Of a stretch of 64,000 nucleotides of DNA, positions 34,000 to 44,350 are shown piece by piece (within the stretch, counting starts at the first letter, position 1; every line of letters begins with the position of its first letter). Source of the stretch: Pseudomonas alkylphenolica (GTDB lineage Bacteria; Pseudomonadota; Gammaproteobacteria; Pseudomonadales; Pseudomonadaceae); contig NZ_QJRG01000047.1 of assembly GCF_004025535.1 (NCBI RefSeq), positions 992,001 to 1,056,000 on the forward strand, read 5' to 3'. The translations under genes and the position numbers were made by a program. The notes beneath the pieces are model-generated. The model searched no databases. It was given only the letters and a program-made list of their open reading frames with translations, and was not told the origin of the DNA.

Positions 34000-34064
34000 C
34001 TCCTCTGGTTGTTGCAGCCAATGTTTCTGGCCTGATGTCACGGGCTGTAATGCAAAACCAGAGG
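34000..34064 (-). promoter_or_regulatory. mRNA leader hairpin masking the Shine-Dalgarno of the autotransporter gene
   Basis: In the minus-strand transcript CCTCTGGTT-TTGCA (34064-34051) pairs with TGCAA-C-AACCAGAGG (34016-34002): 14 bp with one bulged C, loop about 34 nt. The 3' arm contains most of the GAGGAG Shine-Dalgarno, 8 nt before ATG 33992. Folding would block ribosome binding, as in RNA thermometers or protein-controlled leaders. Seen directly; function inferred. Confidence 0.55.
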
Positions 34065-34365
34065 GCGACTCAAACCAGCAATACCGCTCCCGTCGCGCGC
34101 TGAAAGGCGCGAGCTAGAGGCTCGGAATGGGGTCTGCATTGCTGCATTACATGTAGCTAAGGAGAGGAGAGGTCGTGCGTCAAGAAAGCGTTAAATAACC
34201 GTTGTCAAGCTATTCACTCGGTCAATTCGCTGAAATTAAACAAAAATTTACATTCAATAGCGTCGACGGCTCTTTCGACCCAGGCGGCTATGCCGAATCG
34301 TTGCTAAGCCAGGCGCCAAAAGGCGCCGAGCGGTGGCAAGAGCGTGTGACTTTTTTGTACTAAGC
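34065..34365. other. Non-coding stretch upstream of autotransporter gene
   Basis: About 300 bp with no supported ORF. It holds an AT-rich section (about 34200-34260) that could carry the promoter of the autotransporter gene, and a GGCGCC-AAAA-GGCGCC hairpin (34312-34327) that could end the EEP nuclease transcript, though without a T-run after it. Confidence 0.5.
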
Positions 34366-35160
34366 CTATAACTGCACTTCTACCGCCAGGGGCAAATGAT
34401 CGGAGAGATGGCTCCAGGGTTTGCTCCCAAGAATACGCGGCGCGTGGCTGTTGGCATTGCGCAGGTAGATGCGATCCAGGCGCAGCAGCGGCAAGCGTGC
34501 AGGGTAGGTGCGGGCCAGCAGCCCGTGGTGACGTTCAAAGGCTTCATGCAGACCGCGGTGCAGGCCCAGGGCGCGGTTGCCATGCAGCTTCCAGTCGTTG
34601 AAGTCGCCGGCAATGATCACGGGCGCATCTGCGGGCAGCGAGTCGAGTAACCGGCGCAACAACTGCAGTTGCTTCTGGCGATGGCTTTCCAGCAACGACA
34701 GGTGCACACAGATGGCATGTACCTGATGCTGGCCGGGCACATCCAGTACGCAATGGAGCAGGCCGCGTCGCTCGGGGCCGGTGATCGACACATCGAGGTT
34801 GCGGTGTTCGATGATCGGGTATTTGGACAGCAACGCATTGCCGTGGTGGCCATCGGGGTAGACGGCATTGCGCCCGTAGGCAAAGTCGCTCCACATGCTG
34901 TCGGCCAGAAACTCGTACTGCGAGGTTTGCGGCCAGCCGGCATAGCGCGCGGCATGGCGGTCATGGCTGCCGAGCACTTCCTGGAGAAAGACGATATCGG
35001 CCTGTGTGCTGCGCACCGCCTCGCGCAATTCCGGAAGGATGAAGCGGCGGTTGAAGGCGGTAAAGCCTTTGTGGGTGTTGACGGTGAGCACCCGCAGACG
35101 CTGTACGGCGGGCGACGCCTGGGGGGATGGTGGCAGCTTCGGATCCGGGTCGAAATTCAC
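34366..35160 (-). CDS. Endonuclease/exonuclease/phosphatase (EEP) family protein
   Basis: 264 residues from GTG 35160 with AGGAG 6 nt upstream. EEP motifs in order: LTVNTHKG, IVFLQEVLGSHDRH, YPDGHHGNALLSK, GDFNDW and the final SDHLPL. Such enzymes cleave phosphodiesters in nucleic acid or lipid head groups. Last gene of the glycogen/trehalose operon (63 nt after glgX), a position that suggests a linked, still unknown role. Confidence 0.82.
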   Translation of the reverse strand: MNFDPDPKLPPSPQASPAVQRLRVLTVNTHKGFTAFNRRFILPELREAVRSTQADIVFLQEVLGSHDRHAARYAGWPQTSQYEFLADSMWSDFAYGRNAVYPDGHHGNALLSKYPIIEHRNLDVSITGPERRGLLHCVLDVPGQHQVHAICVHLSLLESHRQKQLQLLRRLLDSLPADAPVIIAGDFNDWKLHGNRALGLHRGLHEAFERHHGLLARTYPARLPLLRLDRIYLRNANSHAPRILGSKPWSHLSDHLPLAVEVQL

Positions 35161-35223
35161 GCTGACTCCTGGTCTTCAAACCTACTGCATGAGACGGGGC
35201 CGGGGGCAATGAGTTCCCGTGCT

Positions 35224-37368
<2,145 letters not shown>

Positions 37369-37410
37369 GGGGTTCCTTTACCGGTCGGATAGCGTGTGGG
37401 CAAGCCCGTG

Positions 37411-37435
37411 TCCACAGCCCTGAGGGGGCTGTGGA
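37411..37435. other. Perfect hairpin in the DUF2934-glgX gap
   Basis: TCCACAGCCC-TGAGG-GGGCTGTGGA: 10-bp perfect stem, 5-nt loop, in the 91-bp gap that is the widest within the operon. Lacking a T-run, it may set partial termination or an mRNA processing point so that glgX is made at a different level from the trehalose genes. Confidence 0.5.
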
Positions 37436-37459
37436 AGCGAGACTGTCCTGCGTCAGGGG

Positions 37460-37711
37460 TCAGGCAACAGGTGGCTTCTTTGTCGTGCGCGGCTTTTTCA
37501 CCGTCACCGGTTTGCTCGCCGGTTGAGCCGGTTGAGCGAGTGTTGGCGACTTGGTTTTGGCCTTGCGCGGTGTGGCTTTCGGCGCCAGGGATTCGGCTTC
37601 GGCAAGTTTGCGGGCCATGTCCCAGTGTCGGGATTCCTGGCCTTCAGGCTTACCTTCCGATTCCCAGATCTGGTAGGCGAATTCGCGGATACGTTTTTCT
37701 TCGATACTCAT
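37460..37711 (-). CDS. DUF2934 small protein
   Basis: 83 residues: N-terminal IREFAYQIWESEGKPEGQESRHWDMARKL is the DUF2934 motif, followed by a Lys/Pro/Thr-rich tail that resembles histone H1-like basic tails. AGGAG 7 nt before ATG 37711. It lies between treY (18 nt) and glgX (91 nt). Function unknown; a nucleic-acid or glucan-binding role can only be guessed from the basic tail. Confidence 0.85.
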   Translation of the reverse strand: MSIEEKRIREFAYQIWESEGKPEGQESRHWDMARKLAEAESLAPKATPRKAKTKSPTLAQPAQPASKPVTVKKPRTTKKPPVA

Positions 37712-37729
37712 CTCGACGCTCCTGATGGT

Positions 37730-40498
37730 TTAGGCATGATCAATCAACAGGTTGACTGGGAACTCCTTGAGGACGGCGCTGAGCAACATCTCCTTTGAGG
37801 CTGTGACTACAGCGCTGGCAAAAAGTCCCGAGCAATTGGCAGGTGACAAGGCAAACGGCAATAGCAGCCGGGTATCGTCCCAGTTCTGTGCCGGGATCAG
37901 GGGAATCGGGGAATCTCCAAGCAAGCCACAGGCCAGGCGCGGCACAATCACGATCGCCCGTTCGGCGTCGCCCAGGCGGGCGAATGCCAACACCTTGTCG
38001 GCGTGTCTGCCCAGCACCTGCAACGATAGGTAGCGGCCCTCGCTGAACAAGGAGGGGTAGGCCTGGCGGCGCTCCAGCACCTGGTTGACCAGCGCCTGCT
38101 TGATTCGCCCGCTGCGCCAGTCCTGGAGCAATTGCGCCGTGTTGGTGCCGGTATCCAGGCCCTGGCGGCGCGCGGCGTAATCCACCTCGCGGCGATTGTC
38201 CGGGTCGACCAGGCTCAAGTCCCAGAACTCGGTGCCCTGGTACAGGTCAGGCACGCCGGGAACGCTCATGCGCAGCAGGCACTGGCTCAAACTGTTCAGC
38301 GCACCGGGGCAGGCGATGGCGCGTGCCGCCTGGGCCAGTGAATGACGCAGTTGCTGGCTTTGCGGGTCGGTCAGTATCCCGTGGGTATAGGCCAGGCAGG
38401 CGTGTTCGTAGGCGTCGTTCGGTGCACTCCAGCTGCTATGCAACTTGGCTTCACGCAAGGCTTTGCGCTGCCACTGCTGCAGGCGTTCGGCATAGTCCTG
38501 CAGCGCCAGCGGGTCACCCTCGTCGAATGCCATCGGCCAACTGCCCAGCAGGGTCTGGTACAGCAGCCACTCATCGGCGGGGGTCGGTGCCACACCCTCG
38601 GCCAGGCGACTGCGCAGCGGCGAAGCCAGTTCGCGCCAATGTTCGATCCGGCCAACCAGCCAGGCGCTGCGTTCACTCAATACTGCCAGCCTGGCGCGGC
38701 TGTCTTCGCCGCGCTTGTGGTCGTGGGTGGCGGTGCACAGCAGGTTGTGCGGGAACTGTTGCAAGCGCTGCTGGTTGGCGTGGTGAAAAGCCTCGGCCGG
38801 AGCACTGAACTGCTCGGCATCAAAGCCCACGTCATTGCGCGACAGCAGCAGGGCCGAGCGGTAGAACGCGGTGTCTTCGACGGCCTTGGCGGCTGTAGGC
38901 GCGGTCAACTGCTGGAAGCGGATACAGGCATGGCGCAGGTGCTTGCGCGCACGGCCAGGGGGTACGCTACGCCAGGGTTGGCCGCCGAGCCAACGCTGAA
39001 GGGCATCGAGTACCGGCCAGTCGCCTTCGCCCAACTGCTGACGGGCAGCCGATACGGCGTGCTGAAAGAACGGCTCGTCCTCGGCGCAACGTCCACCGGC
39101 GTGCAGGTAGGTGCGGTACACCGGGTAATGCTCGACCAGCGCCTGTAGTGCCCGACGGATAGCGCCCAGCGTCAGGTCACGGCTCATCAGGTCGTTGCGG
39201 GCCACCTGCAGGAGTGCCTGGGCGACCGATTCAAAATCCCCGGCCAGGCTGGTGTTGAGGACCTGTTGGCGCGCCAGGCGTACCTCGTCGGCAAACGCCG
39301 GGCGTTCGCTGAGGTCGCTCCAGGCTTCGGCCAGTACGGCCTCACCGGCGGGGTCATGCTGCAGCAGGCTGACCTGGTTCATGAACTCGTATCCCGTGGT
39401 GCCATCCACACCCCAATCGCGGTGCAATTGCTCGCTGGCGCCGAGAATTTTTTCAACGTAGATCGGCAGGTGTTCCAGTGCCGCATTCAGCGGGCGGCGG
39501 GCCAGCAGGGCGTCGACCCGGCGCCGCAGCTTGCGGCAGTAACCGCGCGGATCGGCCAGCCCGTCAATGTGGTCAATACGCAAGCCGTCGACCAGGCCAT
39601 TGGCGATCAGCTCGAAGATCTTTTCATGGGTGGCTTCGAACACCGCATGGCGCTCTACCCGCAGCCCGCCGAGTTCATTGATATCGAAAAAGCGCCGCCA
39701 GTTGATGTCATCGGCGGCGGTTCGCCAACTGGCCAGGCGATAGGCCTGGCGTTCGAGCAGATCGTGCAGGCGGGTAAAGCCTGCCGGGGTACGGCCGTCA
39801 AAATCCGTCAGCATCTGATCGAACGGTATTTGTCTGGCCAGGGTGATCAACGCCTGTTGCGGTTGAGCGGCGAGTTCACTGGCTTGCCGGGTGTTCGGCA
39901 AGGCGCTGAAGCGCCCGGCCAGGGCTTGCACCGACGTGTGCTCACTGCGGCTCAGGATCAGCCCGTAGTCGCGTGGGCAGATCGGAAAGCGGTGTTCGTG
40001 TTGGCGGACAAAAAAGCTGCCGTCACGGTCCTGGAAGCACAGCTGCAAATCCCCCGCCTGCAATGACACTCCGTAGTCGCTGGCCAGAAAAGGCACCAGC
40101 AACTGGCCTTCGAGCAAGGGATCGGTGGAGTGCCACTGGATGTCGAAGAATTCGGCATAGCGGCTGTCCCGTCCCCAGGCCAGCAGGTCTTGCCACCAGG
40201 GGTTGTCGCTGCCGACGGCCATGTGATTGGAAACGATGTCGAGGATCAGCCCCATGTTGTGCAGGCGCAGCGCTGCAACCAGCCGTTCCAGTGCCGGCTC
40301 GCCGCCAAGTTCCGGGTTGATCCGGGTCGGGTCGATGACGTCGTAGCCATGCCGCGAACCCGGGCGGGCGCAAAGCAAGGGCGAGGCATACAGATGACTG
40401 ATGCCCAGGCGGGCGAAATAAGGTACCAGCGGCAGGGCATCGTCCAGGGTGAAATCTGCATGGAACTGCAAGCGCAGGGTGGCGGTGAGGGCATTCAC
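37730..40498 (-). CDS. treY: Malto-oligosyltrehalose synthase TreY
   Basis: 922 residues from GTG 40498, which overlaps the malQ stop (GTGA) and has GGGAG 7 nt upstream. GH13 enzyme that turns the reducing end of malto-oligosaccharides into an alpha,alpha-1,1 trehalose unit. Visible: LRLQFHADFTLDDA, SHLYASPL, GLILDIVSNHMAV, GLRIDHIDGLADP (nucleophile), and YEFMNQ. The next enzyme, TreZ, is encoded in the same operon. Confidence 0.95.
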   Translation of the reverse strand: MNALTATLRLQFHADFTLDDALPLVPYFARLGISHLYASPLLCARPGSRHGYDVIDPTRINPELGGEPALERLVAALRLHNMGLILDIVSNHMAVGSDNPWWQDLLAWGRDSRYAEFFDIQWHSTDPLLEGQLLVPFLASDYGVSLQAGDLQLCFQDRDGSFFVRQHEHRFPICPRDYGLILSRSEHTSVQALAGRFSALPNTRQASELAAQPQQALITLARQIPFDQMLTDFDGRTPAGFTRLHDLLERQAYRLASWRTAADDINWRRFFDINELGGLRVERHAVFEATHEKIFELIANGLVDGLRIDHIDGLADPRGYCRKLRRRVDALLARRPLNAALEHLPIYVEKILGASEQLHRDWGVDGTTGYEFMNQVSLLQHDPAGEAVLAEAWSDLSERPAFADEVRLARQQVLNTSLAGDFESVAQALLQVARNDLMSRDLTLGAIRRALQALVEHYPVYRTYLHAGGRCAEDEPFFQHAVSAARQQLGEGDWPVLDALQRWLGGQPWRSVPPGRARKHLRHACIRFQQLTAPTAAKAVEDTAFYRSALLLSRNDVGFDAEQFSAPAEAFHHANQQRLQQFPHNLLCTATHDHKRGEDSRARLAVLSERSAWLVGRIEHWRELASPLRSRLAEGVAPTPADEWLLYQTLLGSWPMAFDEGDPLALQDYAERLQQWQRKALREAKLHSSWSAPNDAYEHACLAYTHGILTDPQSQQLRHSLAQAARAIACPGALNSLSQCLLRMSVPGVPDLYQGTEFWDLSLVDPDNRREVDYAARRQGLDTGTNTAQLLQDWRSGRIKQALVNQVLERRQAYPSLFSEGRYLSLQVLGRHADKVLAFARLGDAERAIVIVPRLACGLLGDSPIPLIPAQNWDDTRLLLPFALSPANCSGLFASAVVTASKEMLLSAVLKEFPVNLLIDHA

Positions 40499-42564
40499 CG
40501 GTCGCGCTCCCACGCCTGTTCCCGGGCCTGGGCCAACAGCTCAAGGCGGCGCGCGGCATCGCTGTCGTCGAGCAGTGTGGTGGCGGGCAGGGCAAAACGG
40601 CGGCGCCAGTTGGGATGGCTGTCGATGGTGCCTGGCAGGTTGGGTTGTTCATCGACGCCCAGCAGGTCCTCAAGGGGAACCAGGACCAACGGCGCACGGG
40701 TATGGCCCAGGTAGCGTATGCACGCATCGATGGCGTGGTCACTGTCGGGCTGCGGGCCGTAGTTGCGCTCAAGCGCATGCAGCAGGCCCTGGCGCTCTTG
40801 CTGGCGGGTGTCACGCCAGTGCCGTTCGACCAGGGTGTCGATCAAGCCCAGGCGCTGGTTCCAGTCGATGTCGCGGGCTTGCAACCAGCCGGCCAGGGTT
40901 GGCGTGTCGTGGGTGCTGGGTGTGGCCAGGGCGTTGTCGGGCCAGTCGAGGATGGCTTTGAAGTGTCCCGTCGGGCTTTGTTCGAACTGCAGCACACGCA
41001 TGCCCAGAATGGCCCGCCGGGCCAGTTGTTCGCGCAGGCCTTCAGGCACGGTGCCGAGGTCTTCGCCGAGGACAATCGCCTGGTGGCGAACCGACTCCAG
41101 GCACAGCAGGCGCAGTAGGTCATCCAGCGGGTAGCGCAGGTAGGCGCCCTCACTGGCGTGCCCGCCCAGCGGGATCAACCACAGACGCTGCAGGCCCATT
41201 ACGTGGTCGATGCGCAGCCCGCCGGCATGGGCAAAGTTGGCCCGCAGCATCTCGATGAAGGCGCGGTAGCCGTTGCGTCGCAAACCTTCTGGCGAGAAGG
41301 CGCAGATGCCCCAATTCTGTCCCGTGCGGTTGAGGACATCGGGCGGGGCACCTACATTGAGCCCGGCCAGCAGCTCATCCTGGCGACTCCACGCCTGGCT
41401 GCCGGCACCGTCGGCGCCCACCGCCAGATCGGCGATCAAGCCGACCGCCATGCCATGGCTGCGGGCGGCGTCCTGAGCACGCTGCAGGCTGCGCTCGATC
41501 AGCCATTGGCAGAAGGCATGGAACTGGATCTGTGTGCTGTGCTGGGCGGCAAATTCCGCCACTTGCGGGCTGTGCGGGTCGTGCCAGGCGCTGGGCCATT
41601 GCCGCCAGTCCTGGCTCAAGCCGCGTGCCTGAGCCGCTTCCTGCAGGGCTTCAAAGCGGCAGTGTTGCTCCAGTGCTTCACCGGCTTGCTGGCGGTAGCT
41701 GTCAAAGTCGACGCGTAACGGATGGTCGCCATCGATGAAGTCATCGAACAGGCACTGCAGTAGTTGATAGCGTGCACTTGCGGCTGCTGGCCAGTCGATC
41801 AGGGGCAGTTGTTCGAGCTGTGCCAGCTTGTCTTCCAGGCCCAGAGTGTCAATGGCCATGCGTACGATGCGCTCGCCGAGCAACGTCGAAGGGCTGGCAT
41901 ACAGGCTGTTGAGGAACAAGCGACTGGACGGCGAATACGGGCTGTAGCGCTGTGGGTCGCTGGCAAACATGGCGTGCACAGGGCTGATGGCCAGGGCATC
42001 GGCGCCGCGCTCGGCGGCACTGCGTGCCAGGTGCTCAAGGGCCTGGCAGTCGCCGTAGCCACCGCCGTTGTCACGTCGCAGGCTGTAGAGCTGGGCGCTG
42101 ATGCCCCAGCAACGCGGGGTGGTTGTGTTCAGGGCGTCGCTCAGGCTGAAGCAGCGCGCCGGGGCTACCGCCAGGGTGAATTGCCGCCCGCCTATGTCCA
42201 GTTGGTGGTAGCCCAGTGGCAGGCCCGGGGTGAGTGCCGCGTGGGCATCCAGTTGCAGCTGTTGCGTGCTGCCGTCTTCGAGTTGCACCCGACAGGGGCT
42301 CTGCGCGGCAAAATAGCCCGACAGGTCCAGTGGCTGGTCCACCTCGACGGTCATCAGCGGCGGCAGGTGGCGGGCATCATGAGCGGTCTTCAGTACTTGC
42401 AGGCTGGCGGCGATCTGCGCCGGGTCATCGGCGCCCAGGCCAAGCCCGGCCAGCACGCGGCGCAAGGCCTGGTCAGTCACCCGGCGCGGCTGGCCGTTGG
42501 CATCGATCCAGTCCACGGCGATGCCTGCCAGGTCCGCCAGTTGCTGCAGCTTTGGGTCAGTCAT
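40495..42564 (-). CDS. malQ: 4-alpha-glucanotransferase (amylomaltase) MalQ
   Basis: 689 residues, GH77. Motifs: SPVHAMFASDPQRYSPYSPSSRLFLN near the N-terminal third, RIDHVMGLQRLW (nucleophile region), LGEDLGTVPEGLR (acid/base) and STHDTPTLAGW. It disproportionates malto-oligosaccharides so that short chains are rebuilt for TreY or phosphorylase. ATG 42564 lies 8 bp inside the end of treZ, indicating translational coupling. Confidence 0.94.
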   Translation of the reverse strand: MTDPKLQQLADLAGIAVDWIDANGQPRRVTDQALRRVLAGLGLGADDPAQIAASLQVLKTAHDARHLPPLMTVEVDQPLDLSGYFAAQSPCRVQLEDGSTQQLQLDAHAALTPGLPLGYHQLDIGGRQFTLAVAPARCFSLSDALNTTTPRCWGISAQLYSLRRDNGGGYGDCQALEHLARSAAERGADALAISPVHAMFASDPQRYSPYSPSSRLFLNSLYASPSTLLGERIVRMAIDTLGLEDKLAQLEQLPLIDWPAAASARYQLLQCLFDDFIDGDHPLRVDFDSYRQQAGEALEQHCRFEALQEAAQARGLSQDWRQWPSAWHDPHSPQVAEFAAQHSTQIQFHAFCQWLIERSLQRAQDAARSHGMAVGLIADLAVGADGAGSQAWSRQDELLAGLNVGAPPDVLNRTGQNWGICAFSPEGLRRNGYRAFIEMLRANFAHAGGLRIDHVMGLQRLWLIPLGGHASEGAYLRYPLDDLLRLLCLESVRHQAIVLGEDLGTVPEGLREQLARRAILGMRVLQFEQSPTGHFKAILDWPDNALATPSTHDTPTLAGWLQARDIDWNQRLGLIDTLVERHWRDTRQQERQGLLHALERNYGPQPDSDHAIDACIRYLGHTRAPLVLVPLEDLLGVDEQPNLPGTIDSHPNWRRRFALPATTLLDDSDAARRLELLAQAREQAWERDR

Positions 42565-44335
42565 GGGCAGGCTCCGTTGCGTGAGGGGGGAGTAGACTGA
42601 CCAGGGTGCAGTAAGGCGGTAGCCGATCCTGGCCTAAGGGTTCATCTGCGCAATAGTGTAGGTGGCTTGCCGTGTCAGGCAGGCTACAGCGCACCGGTTC
42701 TGCACCGAGGTTCAGATCGATGCGCAGCACGCCGCCGTCGGCCAGACGCCAGCGGGCGGTCAGGGCTTTTTCGGCCAGCACTTCAGCGCCCAAGGCACGA
42801 CAGCCAGGTAGTCGCGCAATGATGTGCTGGTGACGTAGCGCCAGCAGCTGCTGGTACAGCGCTTGCCACGGCGCAGCGCCCCCGTCGGGCACCTGTGGGC
42901 GCGAGGCAGTGAACGTGGCCGGTGCGTTCGGGTCTGGAATCGCCGCGCGATGCACGGGGTCTGCAAACGCACTGAAACAGGCAAACTCGGCCCGGCGCCC
43001 CTCGCGCACGGCCTCGGCCAACACCGGGTGATGGTCGGTAAAAAACAGGAAGGGCTGCTCGCTGCCCCATTCCTCGCCCATGAACAGCAATGGAATCATC
43101 GGTGACAACAGCAACAGGGTGACGGCTGCGCGCAGCGCCTGGGGTGGGCACAGCTGCGTCAGGCGCTCGCCTTGGGCACGGTTGCCGACCTGATCGTGGT
43201 TCTGCAGGAACAACACGAACGCGCTCGGCGGCAAGTGTGCGCTGGGTTCGCCGCGCGGTGTTCCGTTGCAGTCGGGTTCGCCCTGAAAGACGAAGCCTTC
43301 GCCCAGGCACCTGGCCAGTTTGTGGATGGACGCCTCGCGGTAGTTGGCGTAATAGGCTTCATGCTCGTCAGTCAGCAACACATGCAAGGCATTGTGGCCA
43401 TCGTCGTTCCATTGAGCGTCGAACGCACTTTCCAGCAGGTTCGCCTGATTGTGCTCGTTCTCAAGCACCAGCCACACCTGCCGCCCCGGAGCCACAGTGC
43501 GGCGAACCCGCTGGCTGAATACGCGCAGAAACTCCGGGTCGTCGATGGCATGCACCGCATCCAGGCGCAAGCCGTCGAAGCGATAGTCGTGCAGCCACAT
43601 CAGGGCATTCTCGATAAAGAACTCACGCACCTGGCGGCGGCGAAAGTCGATGGCGGCGCCCCACGGGGTTTGCCGGTCCTGGCGAAAGAAGTCGTCGGCG
43701 TACTGGCCCAGGTAATTGCCGTCGGGACCGAAGTGGTTGTAGACCACGTCCAGCAGCACCATCAGGCCATGGCCATGGGCGGCATCGATCAACTGGCACA
43801 GCTGTTCGGGGGTGCCATAGCTGTGGTGAGGGGCAAACGGCAGCACGCCGTCATAGCCCCAGTTGCGTTCGCCGGGAAACTGCCCGAGGGGCATCAGTTC
43901 GAGTGCTGTCACGCCCTGTGCCGCCAGGCGTGGCAAGTGCTCGATGAGTTTCAGGTAGCCGCCCAGCACGCCGACGTGTACCTCGTAGATCACCGCCTCA
44001 TGCCAGGGTCGGCCCTGCCAGTGCTTGTGCTGCCAGGAATAAGCGGCCGGGTCGACAACCTGGCTGGGCCCGTGCACGCCCTGGGGCTGAAAACGCGATG
44101 CCGGGTCGGGCACCTGCACTTCGCCGTCGATGCAATAGTGGTAGTCACTGCCCGCCACAGCAGGCCAGCGCGCGCGAAACCAGCCGTCGGCACCGCGCTG
44201 CAGAGGCAGGCGCCGGTCGGGCGCCAGGCACACTTCGACGCTGCGGGCAGCGGGTGCCCACAGCGCGAAACGCACAGTGTTGCTGTCCAGCATCACGGCC
44301 CCGTGGGTCGCGAACTGATCTGACCTCAAGGGCAT
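42557..44335 (-). CDS. treZ: Malto-oligosyltrehalose trehalohydrolase TreZ
   Basis: 592 residues. CBM48-like start (VRFALWAPAARSVEVCL), GH13 core with YEVHVGVLGGYLKLIEHLP, LLDVVYNHFGPDGNYL, FDGLRLDAVHAIDD (nucleophile), LVLENEHNQANLL (acid/base) and LQNHDQVGNRA. Releases free trehalose from maltooligosyl-trehalose. ATG 44335 has GAGGTG upstream and follows glgA by 15 nt. Confidence 0.95.
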   Translation of the reverse strand: MPLRSDQFATHGAVMLDSNTVRFALWAPAARSVEVCLAPDRRLPLQRGADGWFRARWPAVAGSDYHYCIDGEVQVPDPASRFQPQGVHGPSQVVDPAAYSWQHKHWQGRPWHEAVIYEVHVGVLGGYLKLIEHLPRLAAQGVTALELMPLGQFPGERNWGYDGVLPFAPHHSYGTPEQLCQLIDAAHGHGLMVLLDVVYNHFGPDGNYLGQYADDFFRQDRQTPWGAAIDFRRRQVREFFIENALMWLHDYRFDGLRLDAVHAIDDPEFLRVFSQRVRRTVAPGRQVWLVLENEHNQANLLESAFDAQWNDDGHNALHVLLTDEHEAYYANYREASIHKLARCLGEGFVFQGEPDCNGTPRGEPSAHLPPSAFVLFLQNHDQVGNRAQGERLTQLCPPQALRAAVTLLLLSPMIPLLFMGEEWGSEQPFLFFTDHHPVLAEAVREGRRAEFACFSAFADPVHRAAIPDPNAPATFTASRPQVPDGGAAPWQALYQQLLALRHQHIIARLPGCRALGAEVLAEKALTARWRLADGGVLRIDLNLGAEPVRCSLPDTASHLHYCADEPLGQDRLPPYCTLVSLLPPHATEPAHD

Positions 44336-44350
44336 ACCCGCACCTCGCGT

